64,000 bases of DNA from Camelus bactrianus (lineage: Eukaryota; Chordata; Mammalia; Artiodactyla; Camelidae). The stretch covers positions 33,490,645-33,554,644 of the forward strand of contig NC_133564.1 of assembly GCF_048773025.1 (NCBI RefSeq), in the 5' to 3' direction. Below are positions 46,201 through 57,690 of this stretch, one piece after another; position 1 is the stretch's first letter, and each line of letters starts with the position of its first letter. The notes under the pieces were generated by a model, which saw only the letters and a list, made by a program, of their open reading frames with translations, did not search any database and was not told the origin of the DNA. The position numbers were made by a program, and so were the translations under genes.

Positions 46201-47115
46201 GTAAACACTTAATTGATCATTACATCTGTGCTAGACACTGTGAAGAGTGAGGCACAAGAAATTTGACAGCTATCAGAATAAAGTTTTTGCTTCGAAGTAA
46301 ATAAACTTCTTCAAAATATATATTTTAAGCAAGTATAATTTAAACATATTCCATTTCCTTTTCGCAGGACAGATCTAGAATATAGTGCTCCATTTGCATC
46401 ATGATTTGAAGCCACTCACTTGGCCTCTGTAAGGTAGTTTCCCCTCCTAAAATACAAGATTAAATTTTTGACTCCCTCGGGGTTGTGGCGATAATGAGAA
46501 AAAAGATGCTGACAGATAATCTTTCAAAGCTTCAAAGAGCCTTAGAGTTATAATAGCCCTGGAGAAGAATTTAGTACCAACCCTCAATCTTGGGAAGGGA
46601 ACACAAGGGCTCATGGAGGAGAGGCCCTTGCCCTGTGAGAGCCAGGGGACCCCAGGTATCTCAACAGTGATGTGCTGCCCACAGAAGGATGAGGGCGATA
46701 CTCCCAGTTCACCTGGGCTCTGCTTTCTTCCTCCAGTTTCCTCTGATTCAATGCACTCAGTCACCTTAGGGCTAATGGCAAAATACAGGGCTGGGGCACA
46801 GATTATTTCCACTGAAAGGACTCTAGCCTAGGTGTGATGGGGGGAAAATGACAAAACAAAATCCCAGAATGTACTGTGAGGCTATGAGCCAGTCCCTACT
46901 CAGAACCAGCACAAAAAAGGAGGTGTAAAGGTGACTGTCAACACCAATTCTTCCAGCATCTATCAGCCAAGAAAGAGCGATAAAGGATCTAATCGGTGAT
47001 AAACAATCTAAAGATCACGTCTTAATGAGCGTGGGTCACTGCTGCCATCTTCCCATCAAAGAGACAGTGTGACAAGGAGACAGAGACAGAGACAACGAGT
47101 GGGATACAGCTCATC
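46201..47115. other. Non-coding DNA with a MIR remnant
   Basis: A plus-strand MIR-like piece lies at about 46385-46515, with AAGCCACTCACTTGGCCTCT and GTTTCCCCTCCTAAAATACA. No gene is recognised; the 121-codon minus-strand open frame at 46447-46812 has no domain. Confidence 0.45.
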
Positions 47116-47119
47116 ATCC

Positions 47120-47680
47120 AATCAAGGTAAAAACTCTTAACCGAGAACAGGAGGCAACCTGTTTAATCTGATGATGGGTATTTACAAAACCATACAACAA
47201 GCATCAGACCTACTGGTGAAATGATAAAAGTTTTCCCCTCAGGACCAGGGATGAGAGAAGGATGCCTTACCACCACCACTTCCCTTCAACATGGTACTCA
47301 AGATCTGAGCCTATGCAGTAAGGCAAGAAAAAGAAATAAAAATTGTAAGGAATGGAAAGAAGTGATAAAGTTGTCATTATTTACTGATGTGTGATTGCAT
47401 GTGTAGGAAACCCAAAAGAAAACATGGATAAATATTAGAATTAATATGAGAGTTTTAAGAGTTTTAAGTTTAAGAGATACAAAATTCAATACGGAAAAAT
47501 AAATTGTATTTCCATATACCAGCACAAAGTGTTAGAAAATGAAATATTTAAAAGATACCATTGACTATATTATCAAAAATATAAAATATCTGGAAATGGG
47601 TTTAACAAAAGATGTGCAAAACCTATGCCAGGAAAATTGTCAACTTTACTGAGCCTTCCAAAAGTAACTCAAGTGTGTGC
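47120..47680 (+). mobile_element. Ancient LINE-1 ORF2 fragment
   Basis: GGATGAGAGAAGGATGCCTT, ACCACCACTTCCCTTCAACA, GTAAGGCAAGAAAAAGAAAT, TGATAAAGTTGTCATTATTT and AAATATCTGGAAATGGGTTT are the reverse-transcriptase to thumb part of L1 ORF2 at DNA level (the 'agacaaggatgcccactctcaccactcctattcaacatag' region). It is a short, dead internal fragment. Confidence 0.85.
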
Positions 47681-48925
47681 ATAGGTCTTAGTCACAACAA
47701 ATGCAACAAAAATAAATTGGATAAAATTATGATAACTTCTCATTTAAAGGCTGCTTTTTGAAATCTCAAGGTATCTTGATGTGTTACATAAAAATTCAGG
47801 TCAGACAGGTGCAATGAAGATTCTGATGGTGGACCAGAATTCTTATCATTAGCCTATGTTTTAAACAAACATCGAAGAAACATGTGAATTTCCACACTAT
47901 GTACTATATTAACTCCGAAAAACAAAGACTGTAAGTCCTTTAACTTTATAATGAGTATAAAGGAAAGTCTGTTGGAATATAAGATCTAAAATGGCATTTT
48001 ATGGGTGTATATAAACTTTCAACACACCTGAGATTCTATGCCATCTATTCTAACCCAATCCATTTAGAATAAATGGTCCAAACCAATGGATATATATTGG
48101 GGGTCAATTCATCCTTGCATGGGAATTACTTGAAATTTTTGCATTATTTTTCAGTCATTCCCCTGTTAGAGCTACCTTTAAATGTAGGTGGAATGGACAG
48201 CTTCCCTTAATGTGATATTTATAAAGCAGACATCTCAAAATTCTCCATTAGCCTGAAAATATCAACACTCCTTACATCAATGGTTAAATTCCTTCGAGCT
48301 AAGACATTATGTCTCCTGGAACCCACTTTCAAAAGAAAAATACTTCTTGAAGGAAGTAACATATGAGCCATTATCCAATTTTAACACGAAATGTAATTTG
48401 CCTGACTCGTAAGCAAGATTTGGGGGAACCAATTCTGACAATGCAGAGGAGAAAGACAGAATACTTTTCAAGAGACAGAGCCAGGGTACATAGTGCTACC
48501 ATTAGCCAGATGGGTTGGCACAGTGAGGGATGCTGGAAAGTAAAAAGCTGACATTACAGTGCTAAAGGGAAAGTGAAAAGATGCCAGAGACACACATATA
48601 ATGCACTTGACAATGTAGGTGAGGACACCGTCCTGCTGTCAAGATGTGTTTGAGAGACTACTGACTGGGACACTTTATCATCTCCTGACTTGCAGATGGC
48701 CTGATCTCTATAGCACCCTCGTGGAATGCGGTAAACCCTTGAAAGCGGGGTTACATTTTATTCTCTTACCGACCCTACAGCACAGTAAAGCCTTCTGAAC
48801 CCAGTAGGTACTCAGTAATATCACTTGGGGAATTAAAAATTCATTTAAAAACAAGTAACTGAGTTCTGGAGATATACAAACTGTACTTTTAAATTAGAGC
48901 CACCATTTTTTTTTCAATGATAAAA
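47681..48925. other. Unique non-coding DNA
   Basis: No gene or repeat recognised. The left half is AT-rich. Confidence 0.4.
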
Positions 48926-48927
48926 GT

Positions 48928-49745
48928 TGTTGTTGACAAAAGCAAGTGTTGACAAAGATGCAGAGCAACTGGAACTTGCCTGCGTTGCTGGTGGGAGCGT
49001 CCACTGACACAACCAATTTGGAAAACTGTTCGTGGGTGTGTTCTAAACATAAACACACTCTCTGTGGCACAGTTATTCAAGAACAGGTATGCCCACCAGA
49101 AGGTTTATTGGTAATAGCCATCGTGTGATGGACACAAATTGTCCATTGACAGTAAAAATGGATAAATGAATTGTGGTATATCCATACAACCGAGTACTGC
49201 ACAGCAACAAAAAAGAACAAACCTGTATCAATCTTACACGTGGTAAAAGAAGCCAGACTCAAAGGGAGTGCACACCTTATGATGCCACTTACATGAAGCT
49301 CAAAAACAGGCAAAACTAATCCAATATGCTGGACTAGAGGTTAGAAGAGTGGTTATCAATAGATAAAAAAACAAATTTCTTCTGTACAGCACAGGGAACT
49401 GTATTCAGTATCTTGTAGTAACCTGTAATGAACAAGAATATGAAAACGAAAATATGTATGTACATGTATGGCTGAACTACTATGCTGTACACCAGAAACC
49501 GACACACTCTGACTGACTATATGTAAATTAAAAAATTAAAAAAATAAAAATAAGAAGAATGGTTATCTTTGAGGGCTGGAGTATTAAGTGTGAGGGGGGG
49601 TGGACAGGGAGCTTCTTTGGTGCCAGACATGTTCTAAATCTTGATCTGTGTGGTGAGTATGCAAGTACATTTATATACAAAACTTCACTGAGCTGTACAC
49701 TTAGGATTTGTGTACTGAAGTATAAATTATACGTCATTAAAAAGG
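48928..49745 (+). mobile_element. Ancient LINE-1 3' region interrupted by a younger L1
   Basis: AAAGATGCAGAGCAACTGGA, AACCAATTTGGAAAACTGTT, AATGAATTGTGGTATATCCA and GATGCCACTTACATGAAGCT precede the insertion. After it, GAGGGCTGGAGTATTAAGTG, GCAAGTACATTTATATACAA and AGCTGTACACTTAGGATTTG complete the old L1 3' UTR. Confidence 0.88.
49358..49552 (+). mobile_element. Young L1 3' end nested in an older L1, with 15-bp TSD
   Basis: The insert runs from AATAGATAAAAAAACAAATT through TTCTGTACAGCACAGGGAAC and CTATGCTGTACACCAGAAAC to an A-rich tail. AGAAGAGTGGTTATC (49343-49357) and AGAAGAATGGTTATC (49553-49567) flank it with one mismatch. At 195 bp it is a severely truncated copy of the same young family as the copies at 20.0 and 58.9 kb. 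Confidence 0.94.
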
Positions 49746-50474
49746 TAAATAAGAGAAAAAATGTTGGCTGTTTATCAATGCTTAATATTTGTTTTAATCA
49801 CTCTAATGACAAGAAGAAGCGATCTTCTGTAAACACAGTTTTGCTGCTGGCTATAATTTGAATGCCTGAACACTTGAAAGGACCCTTCAGCCAATCAAAT
49901 AAGGAACAGGACTCTCTCTCTACACAGATACATAAACTGTTCTGTCTCTATAGTTTGCTCCTCATTAACATCTCAAAGACGCCGTAATCAAAATCCAGAC
50001 ATCAACAGAGAGCAAGGGGTAATGAGGACCAGCACCGAAATGAGCAGCACCTCCAGCTTCCTGATTGAAGGGTCCCGTGGGGCTGAAGGCAGCAGCTCCC
50101 ACTGCCCCTGAGGGTCCTACTCATTTAACAAGGCGTGTGCAGAGAATGCCTCTGACTCTTCAAGCCCTACACGCGATATGCATGAGACACTCATCGGCTA
50201 AACCCTCTGTCTTACATGAGCCAGTCCCCAGTAAAGATCTGTTATTCGGGGGATCCCAGAAACCAAAGCTGGGGAATTGCTGTTGATAGAAGCCTGGTGT
50301 GTCTACAGTGAAAAGACACAGGGAGTTGACAGCAATCGGAAATCAGAACCAGGGGAAGGGCCGCCGTCAGCCACCTCTTCCTCACTGACTAATGCGTCTT
50401 TTACAGCATGTGCAGGAAAAAGGTGCTAAAGACATCTCAAGTTAATGATCAAAACATAAAGGAGCTGTCGTTGT
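49746..50474. other. Unique non-coding DNA
   Basis: No gene recognised. Confidence 0.4.
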
Positions 50475-50650
50475 TAAGTAACTCCGGATGAAAATACCTG
50501 AAAAAAAAATTCTATTGAAAAGCCACAGAGTCTAAGATGTTAATTTCAGCTTAAGTAACTCCCAACAAAAAAATAATCAATATTTGAAAAAAAGAACAAC
50601 AACAACAAACTTCTATTGAAAAGCCATAGAGTAAGGTGCTAATTTCAGCT
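50475..50650 (+). repeat. Imperfect tandem duplication (about 77 and 99 bp units)
   Basis: Both units start TAAGTAACTCC and end with TCTATTGAAAAGCCA[CT]AGAGT ... A[GA]G[AG]TG[TC]TAATTTCAGCTT. The second unit is longer because of an A-rich and (AAC)n stretch. The shared ends make the unit boundaries at about 50475, 50552 and 50650. Confidence 0.8.
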
Positions 50651-50825
50651 TCCGCAGCCAAAGCCTGTGGAGAAACAGCCTGGGCTGTCTCAGCCACTGA
50701 GTTTTCAGAGCTTCCGAGCAAACTTACAGTCCATCAGCAAAATGGAACAGACACCTTTGCCCTTTTGCTACCAGAACCCCCTGAAAAGCTACTGTATGAT
50801 AAATCTGAATTTCTAAGAAGATACT
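50649..50825 (+). other. Exon-like open segment, unidentified (low confidence)
   Basis: A 177-bp segment (a multiple of three) lies between an AATTTCAG acceptor-like and a perfect GTAAGT donor-like sequence. It is open in the frame that leaves two bases before the first codon and one after the last. The predicted peptide has ordinary composition, for example LPSKLTVHQQNGTDTFALLL and PEPPEKLLYDKSEFLRRY. I do not recognise the protein. Against it: the acceptor lacks a long pyrimidine tract, no partner exon is visible nearby, and 58 open codons can occur by chance. Confidence 0.2.
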
Positions 50826-51049
50826 GTAAGTTTCCTGGGGAGCATAGAGACATAAGTTGGATTCATTTCAAAATATTTAGATGAAAACTGCCTGCCACGT
50901 TTGTACCAACAAACAAGCCCTTATCTCATTTTTTTCCCCTTTCACCAACTTCTCACATGAACGGGAAACACCCGCATCATATGTCACATGGTAACCATGT
51001 ATTTTCAATGGCTAGAGAACGTCATTCACCATCGAGTGCTCTTTTTTTT

Positions 51050-51201
51050 GGTGGGGCGAGGTAATTAGGTTTATTTATTTACTTATTTATTTACATATTT
51101 ACTTATTTATTTATTTATTTAAATGGAGGGACTGGGGATTGAACCCAGAACCTCATGCATGCTAGGCATGCGCTCTACCACTGAGCTATACCCTCTCCCC
51201 T
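51050..51201 (-). mobile_element. Vic-1 camelid SINE, minus strand
   Basis: The plus strand reads GGTAATTAGGTTTATTTATT, an expanded (TTTA)n tail, ACTGGGGATTGAACCCAGAA, CTCATGCATGCTAGGCATGC and TGAGCTATACCCTCTCCCC. TCGAGTGCTCTTTTTTTT (51032-51049) and TCAAGTGCTTTTTTTTT (from 51202) are the target-site duplication with minor change. The tail has grown into a TTTA microsatellite. Confidence 0.94.
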
Positions 51202-52175
51202 TCAAGTGCTTTTTTTTTAATACTAAAAACAGCCAGGTCTACTAATCAAGTGGAAAGCCATCAGTAACAACAACAAAAATGTAAATACTTTTCCTTAAAA
51301 CAGTAATCATGCTTTCACATGCTCCTTTCATTTTAAGAAACAAGATTCAAGAGTCCCTCTGGCAAACTAGCCTTGTGCACGGTTAAGGCCACTCCCACAC
51401 GGACCAAAGCTTCTCTGGCCAGCGAAAGAACTACTGTATGTGTCCTTAGTACTCACAAAGTTAAAGTTTTAATCCAGCAAATATAATGTCATTCTAACAG
51501 TTCACACTAATCCTATTTACCCAACTACAAATAAATAAACTTACCCTTTGGGTGGACAATTTGCAACGTACAGTTTCTCTGCCCAAGGAAGGAAATTGGA
51601 CAGCAAATGCTGAAAGCGGCATTTCAGAAGGACTATTAAATGCTGACACAACTCAGTGTCTTATAAATCGGGGTCACTTATGACAATTCACACTAAAGTT
51701 TGTCATGGATGTTCATAAAAGACAAAAGATGCTATTTTCCACTCTGTCCCAGTTAAGATAAATAATCTGAAATCAGATATAATTGAGTACTTTCTCTAGC
51801 AAACTGTCATGGCCCCGAAAATTGTATTTAGAAAAGAAGACAATACGAGGGAATCAGTGTCAACACTGTACCTGTTACGCCCTGTGGAAATGACATTAAA
51901 TGAGAAATACACAGAGGAGAAAGGATGAAATGAACAAAAAGTGGGTTTGTATTCCCAGCAGCTGATCACTTAAAAGCATACACTCCCAAGGCTGCCACTC
52001 AGAGTTTTTACTTTGACTCAAGACTTGAAAAAGATGATGTCAGCTTGGTTCAGCATCTCCTTATGCAGCCCGACATTAGCCCCTACCCACGCCTTCATCT
52101 GAACACACACCGTCTGCGAAAGCAGCACGGTGAACGAGCACTCCCACAGAGTGCGAACAGCTTCTCCCACTCTAC
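51202..52175. other. Unique non-coding DNA
   Basis: No gene or repeat recognised. Confidence 0.4.
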
Positions 52176-52179
52176 ACAG

Positions 52180-53350
52180 CTTCTCCCACTCTGTCCTTTT
52201 AGAAGAGGGAGGGGGGCCTTCCCTTGCTCCAGATAAAAGGTGTCAGGTCCTTTCTGTCCGTTCTTGGAGAGTCACTCAAAGTCAAAGAACAATCTTAAAT
52301 CAGAGGTGAGACTTCCCAGTCCCTTGTAATAATCAATACTCCAAATCTGATGTGGAGCTCCATCTGCCTCCCAGGGGATCGTCTTCTGGTGCGGGTGGGT
52401 CAGCAGGTCAGGCTTTCCTCTTGGTAGCTGTTGACCCCCTTGGGTACTGGGAGGCAAGGAGGAGGAAATCAACTGGGAGGGCTGTATCGGGCCTTGGAGT
52501 ACTTATAATTTGTTCTCAACAGGATACCAGCTCTACTGCTGGGGCTAGGTAGGGGCGGGGCACAAAAGATGTCAGCAAGCCCCTCCCACCACCCTGGTGC
52601 ATCGGTGAGGTATCAGGTCCCCATGCCAGGGAACAAGCATAGACAGGCAAATAAGACTGTCTGACTTGAGTCAGACCCTGGAGCCAAGGCTGGAGTGAAG
52701 ACTGTGTCTGTAACAAGGAAAGCAGAGGTGGCCAGGATGACGCCCAAACCTGGAGCACTTGAGGCCAATGGCCAAAACTACGGGCATCCTGTGAGCCCAG
52801 CCCTCTGCCACAGTCAATTCAAGAGTAAAGGGCTAGCTGGCATGCAAGATCCCTGAATGCAACGGTGGAAAACATCATGCCACGGTCATGCCAATGGGCT
52901 GGTGCAGGGTCCGGGTCAGCCACAGCCCTCTGGGGGCAAGCACAGGTGGCTTGCACAGCCCAGGCATGCCCATGGCGTGAGGCAGCAGGCAGGCTTCAGA
53001 CACCGTCCTGAGACTCTCTTCCCCCCGCCAATCACTCTGCCACTGGCACGTAGAATACTGACTTCTCATAACTCCTAACAGTGTCTCCCCCAAAGGCCTG
53101 CCCTGTTTTGGGAGCTAGGCCAGCACACAGCCACTGAGAGGACTTAGCATCAGCCAACACAGTGGACCCTTGTCCTGCCCCAGGCTCTGGGTACACCCTT
53201 CCTGTACTTAGGAATCCACCCTATGGGCTTCCTGTCTCAAAGCAGAAGGCATTTATTTTCCCAGTGTCTCTTGCTTTTAGGGTGAACCACCACCTCTGGA
53301 CTTGAAGTGAAAAAAAATTAACTGTTATTTAATCACTGCATTTGGGGGTA
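52180..53350 (-). mobile_element. Possible endogenous retrovirus fossil, internal region (tentative)
   Basis: The minus strand has faint retroviral pol/integrase flavour near 52280-52480, and composition differs from the flanks over about 1.1 kb. I could not find paired LTRs at its ends. It is broken and old. Class is not determined, and the call could be wrong: an unrelated unique stretch is the alternative. Confidence 0.25.
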
Positions 53351-53440
53351 TCTCACCCCATATTCTAATAAACAGGCAAAAGGACAAGTTCCCGTTCTAC
53401 GGGGCTGCAGCATCTCTGTGCTATCTAGGAACTTGCATTC

Positions 53441-53444
53441 GTGT

Positions 53445-53479
<35 letters not shown>
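53441..53479 (+). repeat. (GT)n microsatellite
   Basis: About 19 GT units with one interruption (GTAT) near the left end. Confidence 0.95.
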
Positions 53480-53481
<2 letters not shown>

Positions 53482-53799
53482 CACTGACTCAAAACCATGT
53501 CATGGGCCACCCTCCAGCCCCACATAGGCAAGCTTCCCCAAAGAGCACCATTCCTGGCTGTCTCTGTTTTCTCACCTCTCAGTCCCTCGGTCTGACTCCC
53601 ACGTCCACCACATCACTCACACTGTTCCTCCTGAGGTCCTTTCCAAAGCTGACTGCCAAATGCCTTAGGAGTCAGGTCAACAGAAACATACCAGCCTGAA
53701 CTCCACCCCAATCATCATAACTGCTGACAGTCTTTAGATGAAGAGCTTTATTCTACTGCCCACCAGGAAAAAAACTGTCTTCTCTGGAGGAAGGTAATA

Positions 53800-54425
53800 G
53801 CTTCCAAAGACCCTACAATTTTCACACACAAAGACAGGTCCTTAATAAAAAATTACAAAGCACAACAAGAAGCAAGAACAAGTGATCAAAAACAAAGAGA
53901 AAGAATAGATAACATATACTACTCTAGGTGTAACATCGAGGTAATATATTACAGTTGTCACAAAGGAATTTTAATACAATTATAATTGCTGTGTGCAGGA
54001 GAACAGATTAAAGATGTTGAATTTTATCAGCTACCAGGAATCTATGCAAAAGAATCAGATAGAAATATAATAACTGTAATTAAAAATCCAATACATGGAT
54101 TTAACAGCAGATTCAACACAGCAGTAGAAGGATTTTTTAGCTTAAAAGAGACGTCAGGAGAAATGCCCGTATAGAAACACAGAGAGAACAAAAGAATGAA
54201 AATACAGACAAGAGCTGAGGTGGCCTCCAGACACGGATAAAGGAGCTAACATACATGCAGCTGGAATCCCAAGAGGAGAAAAAAGAAGCACTACTGCAGA
54301 AATAATCACCAGGAGTTTTCCGAAACTGATTAAAGACATCAAGCCACAGATCCAAGAAGCTCCGTCAACCACAATTAGGGGACATGTACTGGGGAGGAGG
54401 TGTGAAGGCAGATACAAAGAACATA
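53800..54425 (+). mobile_element. Ancient L1/HAL1 ORF1-region fragment
   Basis: GATTCAACACAGCAGTAGAA, GAACAAAAGAATGAAAATAC, TGGAATCCCAAGAGGAGAAA, AGTTTTCCGAAACTGATTAA and CAGATCCAAGAAGCTCCGTC follow the ORF1 part of L1M-type elements ('ggagtcccagaaggagaa', 'ctacagatccaagaagctcaacgaac'). It is dead and partial. Confidence 0.75.
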
Positions 54426-55120
54426 GGTCTGACTCACACTCTCACACTTCACTCACGGAATTTCGATAGCCTCTCTTACCCACTTAGCTATTAAGGGAAA
54501 CTAAGGATAAAAGGTCAGAGAATGCCTTATTAAAGACCCCAGGTCAAAATGTTTTATTCATTTGGGGCTGAATTCTGTCAGATATCACTTGTGACATAAA
54601 AATTCTTTTCCTTTTTCTGTTTTTTTGTTGTTGTTGTTGTTGTTTTTTAGTTTTAAAAACCTGTCAGTTCCTCTATAAAGTGAAAAGATTTTTACTGAAG
54701 TCTGGCGCTTCCTTAACCCTTAACATGAATATTTTAAAAATCAGCTACTGCGTATCAATAGTACACTTCTATCCAAAATTTCGCTTTCTAGGAGCCCAAG
54801 GCCCATCATGTAGAGAATAAAACTGAGTGATTATTCTCGTGTGGTGAAGCTGATCATGTAACATGAAGACAGAAAGCTGCTAGTGAAGATATTTAAGAGT
54901 GGTGAGTACACCTGTAACTTACATAATGCTGTCCAACACCTACACATCAACGACCTTTAAAAAAAAAAAAAGACTTCTAAAGGGATTTACACTTTAAAAA
55001 AAAAAGAGTGGTGGACTCATAATCATTTCAAAGACTTCCGAAATATATTCTGATCTTTCCAACAACCTAGAAAGTTATTCATCTTAGTCAACAGGAAAAG
55101 CAATCAGATGCAAAAGCTTA
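54426..55120. other. AT-rich non-coding DNA
   Basis: No gene recognised. It contains a (GTT)n run at about 54626-54645 and A12-A13 runs near 54960 and 54997. Confidence 0.45.
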
Positions 55121-55124
55121 AAGA

Positions 55125-55310
55125 TAATTTTGTGAGGCAAGGGGGTTTGGGGGTGGGTGAAATGGGTGAAGGGGGTCGACTGCATGGTGATGGATGGTAA
55201 TTAGATCTGTGGAGGTGATCACTCTGCAGTGTATACAGAGGCTGAACTATCAGGCTGCACGCCTGAAATGTAATTACACAAGGAGAAAAAACATTTTTAA
55301 GATAATTTTG
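55125..55310 (+). mobile_element. Old LINE-1 3' end fragment
   Basis: GCATGGTGATGGATGGTAAT, GAGGTGATCACTCTGCAGTG, ACAGAGGCTGAACTATCAGG and CTGCACGCCTGAAATGTAAT match the old L1 3' pattern 'gtggtgatcatttcgcaatatatacaaatatcgaatcattatgttgtacacctgaaact'. Confidence 0.7.
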
Positions 55311-56715
55311 TGATAATAATCTACTCGCCCAGGCTGTGTTTGAGTATCTGTCTTACCCAAAGGAGTCCTGGAAAAGCTGGGACTTTTGAGGCTTGAAAAC
55401 ACAAGAGTCCTGTCACTCAGACCTTCCTCAAGAAGACCGTGCTGTTAGTGGACACTACCACCGACTGTATGCCCCCAGCTACTGGGGTTTTAGATACTGT
55501 CCTGGTGAATGATAACTTAATAGAAGAACATGATTGAAGTTTTCACAGATGACTCAGGGAAACCAACAGAAGAACCATATAAGGGATAAAAATCAACACT
55601 GATGACTTGGACTATTAACAACACTATAGCATCCAGGTTGAGGGATCTTAATTTAAAAATCCTGGGTGCATCTACTAAACCATCATTTTCTCCAGCTCGT
55701 GTGTGAAGGAGATCACCCAATTTCAGGAGTGACACACACAACCATCATCTGGTCAACTGGGTAATTCAAACCCCCAGACACGGGGATTAGGTTAAAGATG
55801 GACACACGCCCCAGTCACAGCCAGCGGGAATCTGTCCTGGGATTTGCGGGGATTACCAAGAGAGAAGGATGCTCACCCTTCAGCTAGAATTAAACCCACA
55901 GACACGTAACGTTTCCCACTACCTAAAAATGAAGCCAACGTGAAACGCAGAGCTGAGAGATTTGAGTCCCTGGACCAAGGAATCCCAGAAGCCAGCTGCC
56001 CCTGTGCATTTATATAAGTCAATATGTCCCCCTTTTTGCTTATGCCAGTGTGATCTGGGTTTTCTATCTTTTGTAGAAAGCGTCTCAGCTAATACACTGA
56101 TACACAGGTACCGTCGCGCGATGCCTCAAACGATTTCTCAGCTGGGACCCTTGGGGACTTGGAGAAGCCAGATCAGACCACGAGGGCAGATACTGACATG
56201 GACACATACTTTAGAGTAAAAAAAAAAAAAAAATTCTAAGCTGCACTGAACCCAATGCAAAATGATGGTGTATATACAGTATCTGACCAGCCTCTAACGT
56301 TAAAATAAAAGTAAGGTCATTTGATTCCATGCTAAGTGACCTTTTCCCAGAATGTATCAGGCTACCAAACTCTCAGTCCTTTCTGACAACGAGAAGCAGG
56401 CATAAAAACCTAACAGAGAAGTACAGTTCACCTCACTACAATTGCCAATCACTGAGCAACTGGAACGAAATTTTCCAAGGCTTCCAGGTTCTGCTGGCCA
56501 CCTGCTCTTACTTGGGGTCCGAGAGGACTAACGCTGACGCCTGTCACTCCACGCAGCCCGCAGCTTTGGGGTACGTCTGCATTACTCAGTTACAATTACG
56601 TAACACACAGAAACACAAGCTGTGCCAAGCCTAACAGTTGGCTACGTTAATAGGCTTGGCTAAACGGTTTCTTAAAAAGATTCCAACTAAAAGCAACACT
56701 ACGTATGGTGACAAA
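55311..56715. other. Non-coding DNA with a possible old LTR-like tail
   Basis: No gene recognised. The stretch at about 55950-56110, with TCCCCCTTTTTGCTTATGCC and CTCAGCTAATACACTGATAC, resembles the tail of an old mammalian LTR-like repeat, but I cannot name it. An A15 run lies at about 56219-56233. Confidence 0.4.
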
Positions 56716-56719
56716 ATCA

Positions 56720-56850
56720 GAAGCCGTGTCTGCCACCCACCAGCCTTGCGACTTTTGGAAGATCACTCACCTCTGTGCTTTTTTCATCCATCAAACATAA
56801 GCATCAAACTAAATGATCACCATCCGGAGCTAACATTTGAGAAATCTGCG
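56720..56850 (+). repeat. Probable MIR fragment
   Basis: CCAGCCTTGCGACTTTTGGA, AGATCACTCACCTCTGTGCT follow the MIR pattern 'gctgtgtgaccttgggcaagttacttaacctctctgtgcct'. It is weakly preserved. Confidence 0.5.
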
Positions 56851-57525
56851 TTCCCTAAACCAGGAAACTTACAGCCAAGCGCCTCTCGGGAGGTGGTATT
56901 TGGCATCCTTGTAATTAAGTTACGGAGACAGTTAATATCACTCCTATTTGCAAGTCCATGGTGATTTTCACATTACTGCTTCAAACTGAGCTGAAATAAA
57001 GGGGTTTTCCTCTCTCTTTCTTCCTTTTAACAGAGTAAGACTTAGCTTGGATCCTGAATTAAAAGAAACCTTAGGCTAACAGTTAACTTCGGATTAATAT
57101 TTATTATACTAACGCTGGCTTTATATCACACGGCGATACTCTGTTTCCTCCAGGAAAGTTCTTATGCCATTATAAAATTCAAGCTAATGTTACAAATTCT
57201 AGACGTGAAGACTCACTGCCAGTGAGCACAATTAATTGCTTATTCAAAAACCCATCACCTACTCCTAAAATCAAAAGAAGCCTAATCTAAGAATACTCAG
57301 CAGAGAAAACGGAGGGACCCTCACCACCATATTGTCTTCTTTCAAAGCCTGTTCCAGGATGGCGGGTGACAGAAAGCAATAAAGCATCTCTTTATGTTTT
57401 CAAGAGCTTGTTACCCAGCTCAACCACAAAGAAGATATTCAGAAGCAAGAGCGATGGCAGCACTGACACGGGGACCAGCCACAGACAGCAGGGCGGGGCT
57501 GGGGAGCATCCAAGTGGACTTTGGA
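56851..57525. other. Unclassified non-coding DNA
   Basis: No gene or repeat recognised. Composition is AT-rich to about 57290. Confidence 0.4.
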
Positions 57526-57529
57526 ATTT

Positions 57530-57690
57530 TAATTCTAGCCCCATCCATCTCAAGCCATCCTTACACCCTTGGACAAGTTATTTTATCTCTCTGAGCCTCC
57601 ATGTCTCATCTGTACTTAAAGAATTAAGAAGTACTTCCCAGGGCTGCGGCAGGGAATAAACGGGGAGTCGTCTGAGTGAAGCAGATTATG
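57530..57690 (+). repeat. MIR SINE fragment
   Basis: TTGGACAAGTTATTTTATCT, CTCTGAGCCTCCATGTCTCA and TGTACTTAAAGAATTAAGAA match 'ttgggcaagttacttaacctctctgagcctcagtttcctcatctgtaaaat'. Confidence 0.7.
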
